Positions 1-12,000 of a DNA stretch of 36,116 nucleotides are shown here, one piece after another. This DNA is from Boothiomyces macroporosus (Eukaryota > Chytridiomycota > Chytridiomycetes > Rhizophydiales > Terramycetaceae), in assembly GCA_027604185.1 (NCBI GenBank), contig JADGKB010000124.1:1-36116 (forward strand), written 5' to 3'. A program made the translations under genes and the position numbers. Numbering within the stretch: position 1 is the first letter of the stretch; the number at the start of each line of letters is the position of its first letter. The notes beneath the pieces were generated by a model. That model worked only from the letters and a program-made list of their open reading frames with translations. It did not search any database and was not told the origin of the DNA.

Positions 1-1516
1 TCGGTGAATTCTTCTTTTATCTCCCTAATGTAACGTTTCTTCTTTAGTTCATGATTGTGCAGCTTTTTCACATATACTGGATCACTCCATTTCCAGGTTA
101 CCTGCCTCAAAACTACTACATTTCTACTTTCCTTGTCTGTGATTATTTGTTCTGGTTTTTCTTCTGAATTCAGCATATCTGTGACTATAGCATATCCTTC
201 GTAAGTGTCCAGAGCAGCCCCGATAACTAACCGCAATGATTGGAGCTGGCCAGCTATTGAATCTAAATACAAGTACGCGGGAAATATGACGTGTGGGTTC
301 ATTGTATTTCCAAGAATACTGTAAATAACAAATGTAAAGCAACTTAGAATTGTAGTAAAACTTCCCACGGCAGTGTTGATTACTCTATTCACGATATAAA
401 GGTTGTACCAAACATCCATATCTTGGTCGATATTTTCCTTTACAATGCCAAAGAAATAGTCTTGAATGTTGGATAATTTGATTTTCTTGATATCTACCAT
501 TAAATAAGTATACTCTTGAAAATTGCACGCAACGTATTTAGTCTACTGTCTTGAAGTATATTTGAACTAGTTGCTATTTTTTGCAGTTTCATTTGCAACA
601 AGATAACAGGGATCAACAGAATAAAATACCAGATACCAGTGAATATTGCAGTGATCCCAATTAAGGACTGCAGTAATATCAAATTGGTGAGAATTTGGAC
701 TATTGGGAGAGCACAAGTGTTTACAATAGTTAGTCCTTGCAAAACCCGGTATGAATCCCGATCAAACATTTGAATCAGGTTACCAGTTTCAAATTTCTAT
801 CTTAATACCAGGTTACCAAGCGACTGATGGAGCTTAGTCTCAAGATTTTCTCGTACATGATCGTGTAGAATTGCATGTAGAATTTAGCTCGAAACCGCGC
901 ATCAATTCCACCTGTAAAAGAATCGATTGCCGGAGTGCATACAGAAGTCAACAGCAACAATAAGAGTACAATTGCAATATTACTGAACCAATATACATGT
1001 GGTGCTGACGGATCTAAAAACGATATAAACTAGTTTCAAGTTGGAATTACCTGACCAATCAACAGCGGTTTAAAAGAGGCAACTAAAATGGACACCAATT
1101 TTAGAATAGTTATTGACAGTCTATTTTTAGCTGTACTTACATTTCTTTGCGGTATATCTTGAACAGGTGCCAATACAGACTTGGTGGTTTTGGGTTTACA
1201 CCATCGAGATGTAACTTCAACTCGTTGAAATAAGCTAGGGTTTGAACAGTCATTTTTTCATAGGAATCAGACAGCTCTGGAATATCCTAATTTGGCGAAA
1301 AGTTACCTCATCTTGAATAATTTCTTTTGCTGCTTTTTTGATAATAGGTGTAGCCCAAGAGTGCGTAAATCGATTAAACAAGTTGAATTTTGCTCTAGTC
1401 ATTCGAGTGAAAGAAAATGCTTTGAATTTTGGCCACAGTAACTGCAAAATCCAAAAATAGCATTTTTGCCTTAATTTGGAAGAATGCGCAACGGCTAGAG
1501 TGGTACCCATCTTCAT
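1..1516 (-). CDS. ABC transporter, ABCC/MRP family, 5' part (runs off the left edge)
   Basis: This is the N-terminal part of an MRP/cystic-fibrosis-type ABC exporter. The start is the ATG at 1516. Removing introns 1287-1306, 1121-1140, 1030-1050, 797-816 and 494-513 (20, 20, 21, 20 and 20 nt) gives one open frame to the window edge. An FNLFNRFTHSWATPIIKKA segment matches the 'SRLTFSWVTPLI' opening of MRP cores. It is followed by the first membrane domain, with the loop ISRLKFETGNLIQMFDRDSYR and the IKKIKLSNI coupling segment. The frame reaches the linker before nucleotide-binding domain 1 (VTWKWSDPVYVKK). Walker motifs would lie outside the window. ABCC proteins export glutathione or other conjugates across plasma or vacuolar membranes; the substrate here is unknown. 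The family call is firm and the exact N-terminus less so. Confidence 0.85.
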
Positions 1517-2252
1517 TGAATATGTTCAACGACTATATCCGTCTTACTGTTCTGAATATCCGAGATAATTCAACTGCTCTGTTTTTATGATTGAGTTACA
1601 AGAAACTAGAATTCATTACTGACGGTAAAAGTAAAAAAGGCTACTTTCAAGCTTCTTGGTTAACTTTACTTTTTCTGAAAGCCCCTTTCAAAGCTTTAGA
1701 TTTGCTCATTTCAAATTGGTATCTGGTGTTAACGACTTTTCATGATCACATATTATTGAGGGAAAGGGATTACGAAGAGATCTATTGAAATTTAACCATT
1801 TGTACAGCTGTTTATTATTTCCAAGCATTTAAAAGTGGATATTCCACATTACACAGTACCAGCCTTGCCTTCATCAAATAACGAAACAGGAGCTGCGTCT
1901 TCCTGTGATACAGGAACATTCAATGCAAATACAACAGAAGCACAAATTGCAGCTATTTTGATAAAGTTCATTTGGTCAAAACAGCGATCAGCCGTTCTTT
2001 TAAGTGCAATGGGTACTGCGCCACAAACACACAATATTGCTGAAAAGAGTCTATCCATTCAAATAAAGTTTTCAAACAATAAAAGATAGTACCATATTCC
2101 AACAGCGAGATTTTCATGGCAAAGTATCTAATTGCTGATTAGGCAATCAAAGTCTCACTTCAATTGAGTTTAGTGCCACTCCCAAAAGAGAAAGTTTTCC
2201 CATTTTGGGACAACCAATCAATTTAAAAATGTGCTTTTTCATCCTAGTCTGA
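1517..2252. other. Intergenic region between divergent genes
   Basis: This gap separates the ABC transporter start (minus strand) from the unknown gene at 2253 (plus strand). The only coding candidate is the 40-residue minus-strand ORF at 1849-1971, listed separately. The other short frames start with TTG or lack coding character. I see no RNA gene or repeat. Both flanking promoters must lie here. Confidence 0.5.
1849..1971 (-). CDS. Possible small secreted peptide (40 aa)
   Basis: A 40-codon ORF starts at ATG 1971 and ends in TAA. Its first ~17 residues (MNFIKIAAICASVVFAL) look like a signal peptide: a Lys near the start, then a hydrophobic core ending in small residues. A short acidic tail follows (NVPVSQEDAAPVSLFDEGKAGTV). 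An AATAAA motif lies about 35 nt after the stop on the same strand. No family is recognised and no Cys or Kex2-type dibasic site is present. A chance ORF in intergenic DNA remains quite possible. Confidence 0.35.
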   Translation of the reverse strand: MNFIKIAAICASVVFALNVPVSQEDAAPVSLFDEGKAGTV

Positions 2253-3508
2253 ATGGATCAAGTTTGTTTGACTGACCAGAACAGTAAAGATAATTAATTG
2301 AAGGGCCTGAAAAACTTATCCCCTGTTCGGATAATAGCTCTGACGACGAATCAAATATCGCAGAGCTATCGATGGATGTTGACTATTTGGCGTTACCAGC
2401 ACAAATGCTACCTTTCATTGATACCGCATGGGGTGGGGAGCTCTATTGTTCTGGAAATAGGGCAACTTTCGGTCAAAGTATATTCAACTTTAATGTAGGC
2501 TTTCCAGAAATTTGTAAAGCCTTTGAGAAACCGTGTTTACAACAAAATTCCATTATTTCCAATTCTGATGATGATGAAACGCTCTCTAGCAATGTGTTTT
2601 CTGTTACTTCAAGTGACCAAAGGGCCTTTGAAGAGATGGATGACGGTTCCTCAGACGATTCGTCAGAATATATTCGTATTTTGTGCAAATCAAACTCTAA
2701 TGACAAATTGAACAGCTCTAAAACTACCATAATCCATGAATCCGCGTCTGAAGATTTCACTATCGTACTTACAGATGAATTGATTGCTCTGATTGAAGAA
2801 CAAAAAACTAAATCCCTTGAAGGATTTTTAGACTGGAAAGCAATGATACCACAATACTTTGGAAATCATCTTGGTTTGCTAGCTGAAGTTTTTAGAGTAC
2901 ATTTACCTTCTCTGGATGAGGGAGAATACTGGTTTGGGTCTGACTTTATCATAAATTGCAATGAACAACAAATTCCAAATGGTGTTCAATTTGTAGGGCT
3001 AATTATATCAGAAGGAACTGCTGGGAAAAAGTTTCTACTACTAAATGGCCGTAAAAAGGTGGAATTAAAGATTGGCTATTACGAAGCTATTACAAATATA
3101 CTAGCAATTAAAGTCCACGGAGATGGTGTGTTTTCCATGTATAACAAGAACAAACCGTCGTTTCAAAAAGTGTGTGCGGAGCCATCTGATTTGGTCTTTG
3201 ATTACAACCCAAGAATGCTTTTTGTAGGAATTATAACTAAAATTGGAACGTTCAAAGTAAACATTTTGGGCCGTGATCAAGAACACGACATTGATTTTTT
3301 TGGAAATGGTTGCCAGGTAATCTACACTGACCGTCTAACTAAATTGCAAAATATCTACTCTGCAAGAGTAGTTATTTTAAAAGTTTTATCATCAAATATC
3401 GCAATCATGGATTTCAATTATTCATCTGCATGCTACATTCGTGGGGAATATGATCCAAAGTTTATTGATATATTCATCCCTGCTGGAGCCAATCCACACT
3501 ATTTTTAA
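2253..3508 (+). CDS. Unknown protein, 411 aa, acidic/Ser-rich N-terminal half
   Basis: The start is ATG 2253. A 31-nt first exon is joined to 2304 by removing a 20-nt intron (2284-2303, GTAAAG...TTGAAG), and the frame then runs to TAA 3508. I do not recognise a family. Residues ~1-140 are low-complexity and acidic/Ser-rich, with S-D-D-E and S-S-D-D-S-S runs typical of casein kinase 2 target regions. From ~150 the sequence looks globular, with alternating hydrophobic strands (for example VQFVGLIISEG, RMLFVGIITKIGTF) that suggest a beta-rich fold. There is no signal peptide or membrane segment. AATAAA overlaps the stop codon. It probably acts in the nucleus or cytosol, but that is inference. 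Confidence 0.75.
2284..2303 (+). other. 20-nt intron after a 31-nt first exon
   Basis: A GT...AG intron with an AATTAATT branch-like stretch. Without splicing, the only in-frame ATG would be 2372; splicing adds 33 acidic residues in frame. It follows the same pattern as the introns proven by conserved proteins elsewhere in the window. Confidence 0.7.
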
Positions 3509-3785
3509 TAAAGGTGTATTCTACAATCATAAATTTAAATGAATGTTCTAAGATATCGTACAGACACTAATGGATTCTGATTGCAAGTAGTTTGTAGAAC
3601 AATGTAGAAACGTTCGCAAAGGGAAACTTTTAAAGTTTGTTCAACAATGAAGCAACTGGTGTTTTATTGACAATGAGAGTTTTGAGGACTTTAGCATTTT
3701 CTAATTTACATATGGTAAGTGGTACACAAAGGGTTGCAAGCGCACTTCTTAAGGTTACTTTTTCTAAAGTTTATTTATTCAATTG

Positions 3786-6700
3786 TTAATTAAAGAATTT
3801 AAATTGTTGAGCGTATTTTTCCCATCCATGTTGCTCCACTACCTCACTGCAATCTAACTTGGATATATCAGATATGTGTTGTGGAGGAATATTATTGTGA
3901 ATTGAATAGTATACCCAACTATCAGTCAATGAATACGGTAAAATAGATTTAGGCTGATTGTCTTTGCCTAAAATTTTAAATTGGGAGTTGAATGAAGTTA
4001 TTGTTCCTTTTAGTTCAAAATTATTCAGTTCATTTAAAATGGCTGTTGTAAAAAGATTCGGTTGAACTTCAAATGCGATAGCATCAGCATCTGTGATAGA
4101 TTCGTCACCGGAAGCAATATGGCAAAGTAATTGGGCAGCGAATCCTCCTGATTTAAATCCGCAAAATACAACTTTGGTAGTTGTTTCTAAAACCTTTTTC
4201 TTGATAAGAGGATAGTATACATTTCTGAGTATTTCGAATGAATTTTCGGTCAACTCAATACTACTATGAATTGTAATGAATGCTCTACCATACTTAATTT
4301 TGAAGGATGCTGGAGAGTAACCACAAAGAGTAATGTCCTTCAATGAACTTTCCAATTCAGATATGGACATAATTACATAGGAAAGGTATGGAACCATTTC
4401 AGTGGTTTGTTTATAAGCTTCTTGTTGCGAATTTAATTTGTCCTCAGAAACACGGTATTCTACATTTGTTTGCCCAGGAATTAGAGGAAGACATTCTTTT
4501 TCAACGCTAATTCGAATACATTCTTGATCTTTACCTATTCGTAGGTGACAAACTAATTTAAAATAGTACTTACATTCACACTCATAGTCATGTATTACAT
4601 GCATATGACATTCTCTGTTACTCCATCCAAATGGTTTGTACATGAATTTGTGGATTTTAAAATGACACTTTGGCGCAGTATTAAGAGTTGCGTCTACTTG
4701 AAGTCGCAAGTCCTTATACAAAGACATTACATTATCAGCTAGGGTAATCCAATCTTGATTAGTTTCTGTACTTTTCATCTTTTGAAGGTCTTCTTTCAAT
4801 TTCTTTGCCCCATTAAATGAATCTTTAATAAATTCATCGAGTTCACGATTATATTCTGCAAAGTACCTTTGAATTGAGGATTTATCACTTGACCGTGCTG
4901 CTTCTTTAATCTTTTTCCAAATGTTGTTTTCAATATGATTAAAAGAAAAGTTCAGTCCAATAGCTGTTACTTGAAGAAGCTGTTCTTTCACACGTTGGAA
5001 ATAGATAATAATGGCAGCAGATGCTACTGCTATTCCTACTCCAACTATTAATCCGCCACCAACCAACAATGCTGGGGAGATAGCGATGCCTGCTGCATCA
5101 GCTGCCGTACTTGCAGTAAAAGCACCGAAAGATGTTGCACTTACTATTTGTTTTACATTCATTAACCCCAACAGATATTTGTACAGCCCCGACTTTTTAA
5201 ATTCTTCCTTTTTCAAGAAACTTGCAATGTTTTTAAGCACTTGGACAATCACTGCGAGATCCAAATTTTGTGGAAGCGGTTGTTTTTTAGTCGAATTCTC
5301 ATGTTTTTCAGACATTTGTTTTTGTATATCATCCAACTCAGCATTCAATTCTAACCAAGTTTGTTTCATCTTTTGATAGATCTTTTCCTTGAAATCAGCT
5401 AAACGAATAATATCAGTGATTTTTGAATCGTCCAGCATTAACTGAAGAGCTTTTCGTTGAAAATTGGCGTTTGAAATAATGTGCTTTGTTACTTGTTGAT
5501 TCCACTGCAGAAGCTGTAGAGTAAACTTTATACTTTTATCAATAGCAAACTCTGGCTCTGGTTCGTAAGAATCCAATTTTGATGAAAAATACTTGATTGG
5601 CGAAAAGGAACCTTGATTTCCTAGTCCCATCGCACTTTGCTCTTCCTTTGTCAACGAAACAATCGAAGAGCACCATGAAGATATTGGCATTTCATCTAGT
5701 GTTAAATTTCATTACTTTTAGTATCTAGTAATTCCTCAATCAAATCCAATTCTTTGATTTGACATAGTATATCTGTACTCTGATGCTTTGAGATCAAATT
5801 CAGCTGGAGCAGTTTGTCCACAGCTTCCTTTGCAGTTGCACGAGTGTGGAGTAGATCTTTAAAATCAGAAATATCATATGGTTGAATAACACAGTCTTTA
5901 TAAATTCCTTTCCATAATTCTCCAAATTTTTCCATTATTAATGCTACCAACCGATCTTTGAATTCATAATTAAACTTTGACACTGTGTCGCTGCATTTAA
6001 TCTTGAGGCCATTTTCATGAAATTGGGGCTCCAAATTGTTGAAGAGATTGGTCATGTTATCCAGAATGGGGAGAAAATCATTAATTCTTGAATTTGTTGC
6101 AAGAGGTATTTTCTGAACTTCTAAATGTTTTGTACAACCATTTTTAGTAAATTGGTTAGCGTCCCAAACAACTTTGATTAATTCTTCAGGACATTTGGTA
6201 AACACGATCATGCAATGTTTTCTATCTATCCAGTCGTATTTGTTTATCGATTCGAAAAACCATTTCCCATCTTCGTTTAGAGCGTGCATGGATTCCACCA
6301 AAATGTATTTGACATTTCTACCTTTTGTAAGATGAGATATCAAAAGCGATTGCGTAATTTCAACTTCAGCACCAAAGTTAAATCATCAATATACCTCGAT
6401 TGTCCCAAAACCCAGGGAGATCTACCATCAAATATTCACAGTTATTCGAAAACCTAGTTGGTAATTCTGTGGCAAAAGGAAAATATGTCAAGGAGTTATG
6501 GTTGTCATTAACACCAACGACTGGGTTGGTAAACTGAATACAAAAACCTCCAATTATGCCATCTTCAATACGAAATTCGCAACCCGCAAACAGATTCAAA
6601 AGGGTAGATTTCCCCATTCGAGACTTTCCCATTAGTAGTAAAAGTGTTTTTTTGTTACATTGTGTGCAACTAGGTAGAAATTTGTTCATTACTTTCTTTG

Positions 6701-6857
6701 CCTCGTTGATAAGGGTTAAAGTTTGCCTGATTTCGTCAAAACTGAGGGATTTGATTTTATCAATAGATAGCTTGGAAAAGCGCTCCAAGTTAACCATTTT
6801 AGAAAGGTCGTTTCTCCAGTCGTTTTGATTGCATATAAAACATTTTGTTTCAGTCAT
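3786..6857 (-). CDS. Large GTPase with membrane segment and lipase-like C-terminus (~1009 aa)
   Basis: Three exons: 6857-6395, 6372-5716 and 5695-3786. The P-loop is GKSRMGKS (residues ~77-84) and the G3 motif is DLPG (~146-149), followed by WDNRG and then AEVEI. That G3 region resembles dynamin/AIG-like GTPases whose motif reads D-x-R-G-x3-E-I. The G4 position reads TKCP instead of NKxD, so base specificity is uncertain. A CxxC pair lies at the very N-terminus. Helical middle parts precede a Gly/Ala-rich membrane segment (~579-604), then a Cys-rich patch. The C-terminal ~150 residues resemble a class 3 lipase alpha/beta-hydrolase in which the usual GxSxG elbow is altered to GFKSGG (~885-890), so activity is doubtful. 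Intron 5696-5715 is standard; intron 6373-6394 lacks AG. AATAAA lies 7 nt past the stop. The substrate is unknown. Confidence 0.75.
6373..6394 (-). other. 22-nt intron with apparent GT...TG ends (GTPase gene)
   Basis: Splicing GTATAT...ACTTTG gives DNRG joined to AEVEI, which restores the R-G-x3-E-I pattern expected after the G3 motif. Using the next AG (31 nt, 6364-6394) also keeps frame but deletes GAE from that conserved segment. A TTAAC branch-like motif sits 4 nt before the TG end, the normal distance for this genome. A single T-to-A change would make a canonical TAG. Confidence 0.5.
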
Positions 6858-7223
6858 GCGAAATGTTATCTTTTCAAAATATTTAATAAATTACAACAAT
6901 GACATTTCACAATGCTAATTTTCACAAATATTTGTTTCTTACGTATCTTGATATCGATAAGGTAGAAATCATCAAATTTAACCATACTAACAATTTTGAA
7001 AACCAGAATTTTACAATATGGGTAAAAATAACAGAAATAACATTATTGTTCACATATTAATTCGACTGAATATGAAAATACTACATTTGTATAAAAGAAA
7101 GCATTCCATAAAGCTAATTTTAATTGTTCAAAGCAATACGATAAAGAAAATACACTTCAACAAGATTATCCAAAAGGAAGAGATTATCGTGCAAGTACAA
7201 AGTGATTAAAAGTTGTTGAATTG
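6858..7223. other. Intergenic, very AT-rich
   Basis: The region lies between the start of the GTPase gene and the 3' end of the ankyrin-type gene, both on the minus strand. A 63-codon plus-strand frame at 7018-7209 is Lys/Ile/Asn-rich, as expected of AT-rich noncoding DNA. I see no other feature. Confidence 0.5.
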
Positions 7224-8698
7224 TTACCACCAACACTCTTCTTTGAGCAGCTTCATCAATTCTTCATTTCCATCTTGAACAGCATATTTATAAGCCCATT
7301 GATTCACTGAACAGCCATTGTTTAAAAGCCATTTCACCAATTCTACATTTCCATTTTGAACAGCATATTCAAGTGTTTCTCCGTTGAAAGGGCATCCGTT
7401 TTCTTGTAACCATTTGACCAACTCCCAGTTATTGCATTCAACTGCATCTGTAAATGTACCTGCATTCCATGGACATTTGTTTTCTCTGAGCCATTTCATA
7501 GTTTCAAAGTTACCAACAAGTGCTGCAGCTCTGAAAATATGTGCATTCCATGGACACCCATTCTCCTTTAACCACTTTATATTTTCAAAGTTACCATTCT
7601 GCACAGCACCTCTGAATGCATATGCATTCCACTTGAAGCCGTTTTCTTTTAGCCACTTCATGACTTTCAAGTTACCAATCTTTGCAGCAGAAGTAAAAGG
7701 GGTTTCATCATACGGACATCCATTCTCTTTTAACCATTTCATGTTTTCTAAATTGCCATTCTTTACAGCACTTCTGAAGGTACTTACATCCCACTTGCAG
7801 CCATTTTCTTTTAACCATTGCATAATGTCTAGTCTTCCATTTCTCGCCGCAATGTCAAATGCAGTAACTTTCAATGGACATCCATAACTTTTCAATCTCT
7901 TCATCTCTTCCAAATTTCCAGTAGCCACTGCCTGATCAAATACATTTTCACTCAAAGGGCAATTGTTCTCCATGAGCCATTTAATAGTTTCAGGGTTGGA
8001 GACATTAGCCATAGTCTTGTTATTCCACGGACATTTATTCTTTTTTAACCAAATCATATTCTCCACGTTCCCAAGCTCTGCTGCAGCTTGAAATGTAAAT
8101 GCATTCCAAGGACATTTGTTCTTTCTAAGCCATTTCATTATTTCAAGGTTGCCTTTTCTTGCAGCGACTGCGAACGTGCCTTGATTCCAAGCACATCCAT
8201 TCTCCGTGAGCCATTGTATTGCTTTCAAGTCGCCTTTTTTATTGCATTCTTGAGAGTACTGGAATCAAAAGTATATCCATTTTCTTTTAGCAATTGAAAT
8301 AATTCCAGGTTCACACTTTTTGAATTGATCTTGCATCCATTGGGATCAAATGGACATCCATTATCTTTGAGCCACTTTATATTCTCATACTTGTCACTCT
8401 CTACCGCAGCACTAAATGTTTTTGCATTCCATGGACACCCATTCTCTTTTAACCACTTTATAATTTCCAAATTGCTTTTTGCAGCAAAAGTAAATGTATC
8501 TATATCCCAGGGATATCCATTTTCTCTCAGCCATTTTAAATTCGCCAAGTTTCCATTTGCTGCTGCTTGGCTAGTAGAGAAATATTTCGTTTTTTTCTTT
8601 ACATGTTCGCTCTGTAGTTCCCTATTCCTAGAGAGTGTTTCTGAGTCGCAAAACAGCCAAATCCTATCCACTACTTCAATTGGCAATGCGTCAATCAT
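7224..8698 (-). pseudogene. F-box-like/ankyrin-type repeat protein with one-base frameshift
   Basis: Two overlapping frames form one protein of ~491 codons if a single base is added in the T6 run at 8235-8240 (A6 on the coding strand). The first frame starts at ATG 8698 with an F-box-like opening (LPIEVVDRIWLFC). Upstream in-frame codons reach only a TTG start, so 8698 is preferred. About 17 degenerate ankyrin-type repeats of ~27 residues follow, each centred on a WLKENGCPWN-like motif. Repeat spacing runs straight across the break (LKNAIKK then GDLKAIQWL), so the break is recent or a sequencing error. Such proteins are often expanded in chytrids, oomycetes and giant viruses and may be ubiquitin-ligase adaptors. 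No intron was found. Whether this is a true pseudogene is uncertain. Confidence 0.7.
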
Positions 8699-9018
8699 TC
8701 TTATTTTTGAGGGCGTCTCTGATTGTGGCAAAAAATTCAAAAGTTCACAGCAACATTTCCAAAGCAAGTTGGGAAATAATGTCTGCTATTAATACTGGAC
8801 TCGGGGTAAATTGCCAAAGTTCTGCTCAAATAGTAATGTCTTTATCTAACACATTGATCTGATTACTTGCTCTTTAATCATATTTGGCTTGTTCTTATTT
8901 CGCAAACTCCAAAGTTGCTTAATTTAGAATCCCATATCCTATGATTCATCTGATTTGGTCTCATGCGCCACTTCAACTGTATTTTTGAGAAAAAATACAT
9001 TTCAGAATTCTTTATAAA
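8699..9018. other. Divergent promoter region
   Basis: This 320-nt gap lies between the ankyrin-type gene (minus) and the HEPN-TPR-MYND gene (plus). A TATAAA lies at 9012-9017, directly before ATG 9019, too close to serve as a normal TATA box for that start. No other structure is seen. Confidence 0.4.
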
Positions 9019-12000
9019 ATGCATCAATCAGTAGATAAGAAAACCTTACTAGATATACTATTGGAAAGGTGTACAGACCGCTTGCACAGTATTTTCATCA
9101 ATAGATGGAACCATTGCATGCCTCTTTGGGTTGATGGGCAGAGTGGGCATTTGCTACTTCCATTTATGAAAAACTCTTTTGCAGCCCAGAAAGAAACGGT
9201 AGCCGAAGGGAATTCAAAACTATGGGATATTTCGTTGCTGTCTAATATTCTCCTCACTTCAAATGGTTGGGATACACAGGATTTAGATCAATCTACTAAA
9301 GCCCTAATTGAAAATGTAAGAAAAGCTAGAAATGAATTTGTGCATGTCAGAAATACGAATTTACAAATGATTGAAATTTGGGACACGCTCTATGAGCTGT
9401 TGATACAACTTGATGATAAAGAGGATGAACTCCACCAAATCAAAAAAGATTTCAATGTGGGATTTTTGAATGATGATAATATTGAAGAAGTGAAGGCTAT
9501 AAAAGAAAAGGGAAATTTGCATTACAAACAAGGGCAGTTTGAATTAGCAATTGAATCTTATACTCGTGGGATTCTTAGCAGTTCGAGAATTCCCCTCTCT
9601 GATAGGGCAATTTTACATACCAATCGGTCAGTTGCATACTTGGCTTTGTACAATAGCAAGACACCTTTGGAGAACAAAACGCCAAAAGAAAAGGAACAAT
9701 TTAAACAAATTTCCCAATCCCCAAACTTTGCTGAATTATCTCTTGAAGATGCAGAGAAAGCGATTGAATACCAACGCGATTGGTGGAAAGGTTATTACAG
9801 AAAGGGATTGGCGCTTGAAAGTTTAAAAGAATATGACAAAGCATTGTCCTCTTTTGAAAAGGCTAAACTTTTGGAAACCCCAACTAAAACTGCAGAAAAA
9901 GCTCTTCATCAACTAAGATTTAAACTGGTTCAAAAGGAAAGGCAAGACCATCTTGATCCCATAGCAATGCCCATGCTATTTTCAGAAAGATTGGACATTC
10001 TCCATGCTAAAACTGGTGGAATTGCACATTCGAAACTTATTCCAAAAATGACTAAAATATTGCCCCCAGCAGAAAAAGCTGTACTTATGGGACACCAGTA
10101 TCGTGACGGAGACATTGACTTGCAACAAGACTATGAAATGGCTGTAAAGTATTATTCCAAGGCTGCTAGTTTGAATAATCCAGAGGGCATTTACAACTTG
10201 GCACTTTTATATAAGAATGGTTTTGGAGTTGAACAAAACCTTCAAGTATCTTTCAACTTGTTTAAACGAGCAGCACAAATGAATCCAAAGTTTCTAGGTC
10301 ATTGTCCAAATATTGGTAACATGTAGTTTACTGTAGGTGTTGCAGAAAGCCAGCACGCCCTTGGTAGTGCATATGCTGATGGACTCGGTTGTAACATAGA
10401 CCTTATCTCAGCTGCGTTTTGGTATGAGAAGGCTTCAGAAAATGGTAGCCCTCAAGCAGCTAATAATTTGGGACTGCTTTATCTAACAGGATGTGGTGTA
10501 AAGGGAGACTTGGTCAAAGCTGAACAATATTTGTCACTTAGTGCTTACAGGGGAAATACTAAAGCAATGGTAACTCTTGCCGAGCTACTTTTGGATGAAA
10601 ATTTTGATTTTGATCGAGCAGAAATGTATTTTGAAAGAGCAATTAGTTCTGGTTCCGTATTGGCTCAGACTATAGAATCAGATTTTAGAGATAAAGTTAT
10701 AGAGAAACGCGCATTGTTTCTTAAAACTGTTGTTTCTTGGGAAAAAAGCCAAAATCTACCTACTAATCTATCCTACAAAGAAAGATATGAACGCTTCAAG
10801 TCAAACATTGGATTGCCAGGCAAAGAGATGAGGAACAATTCAATTAATCCTACCTCTTTTTACCTGGAAGAGATAAAATATTCTGCTCTTGAAAAATTGG
10901 AAATCCTCCAAGAAAGAGCCAAAAATCAGTCGCATTATGCCAGCAGAATGATATCGGCCTTAGAATCGTTCATATCCTCGGTGATAGCTTTGGAAAACGA
11001 CATTGAGCTATGCCTTGTTGATTTAGCTCAATGCTATTTGTTGGAACATTCTGTTGCCTCTCTTCCATTAAAGTTGCTTGAAAAATATCGGGAAACTGTG
11101 GACATGCTTTTGGTGAATTCCAAAGTCAACACGACTTTTGATCGCAACCTAAAGATTTGCCGATCTATTTTATTTATGCAGAATCATGAACAAACAACCC
11201 TATTTTTAGATGGCTGTATCAGGGATTACCCAAATGAAGACTTTTTTTGGAACATTCGAGGTTGCATGAAAGGGTTCATGCAAAAATATGAAGATGGAAT
11301 TATCGATATTAATGAATGTATTCGCCTCAACCCAGATCGGTATGATTATCTCTATGATAAAGCTGTTTTGCTCAGGTTATGTGATACCAAACCATATCAA
11401 AAGGTTATTGAAGCTTATCAAGACTTCATCATAGTTTCTCCTTCAGATCATCGAAAATTGCCTGAATCGTATTATGCAATTGGCATGACATTGCTGGTTT
11501 ATAATGATAAAGATACAGTGAAAGCTCGACAGTATTACAATATGGGATTGGAGGCAGAAAAATCACAGTTCCCTTTTTATTTGCCTTACGAATCAAGATC
11601 CAAAGAAATGCTAATTCGAGCTCTAGACAAACCAAACAGCAGTTCCTTTTCCAAATCTTCTTCATCAAAAGAAGAATATTTATCGGACCCATTACGTACT
11701 GAAATGATTGTGAATTGCAGACAGAAAATATCAGCTAAAGTTGAGTGGCAAATTAAGATTGGTAACTCTTTCCAACATATTACATGGAAACCACCAAAAA
11801 CTCAGACACTTCAACCTGAAACTTTCGTGCCTATATCTTTGGAAGACATGGACCCCACTATGGATCGTATCTATGATGGTAAATTCATAAATGTCACAAT
11901 TTTTGAACGAGCCGTTTCCTATCTCCCATCAATATCTCTTTTGATTTTGGATTCAGATTATTCAATGCAGAGAATGTATATTTATGGACATCCAAGGGAA

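Noticed and set aside
7018..7209. 63-codon plus-strand ORF
   Set aside because: Lys/Ile/Asn-rich composition is what AT-rich noncoding DNA gives; no domain, signal or poly(A) motif supports it.
8699..8767. Upstream extension of the ankyrin-type gene
   Set aside because: The frame begins with TTG; ATG 8698 begins the F-box-like segment as in similar proteins.
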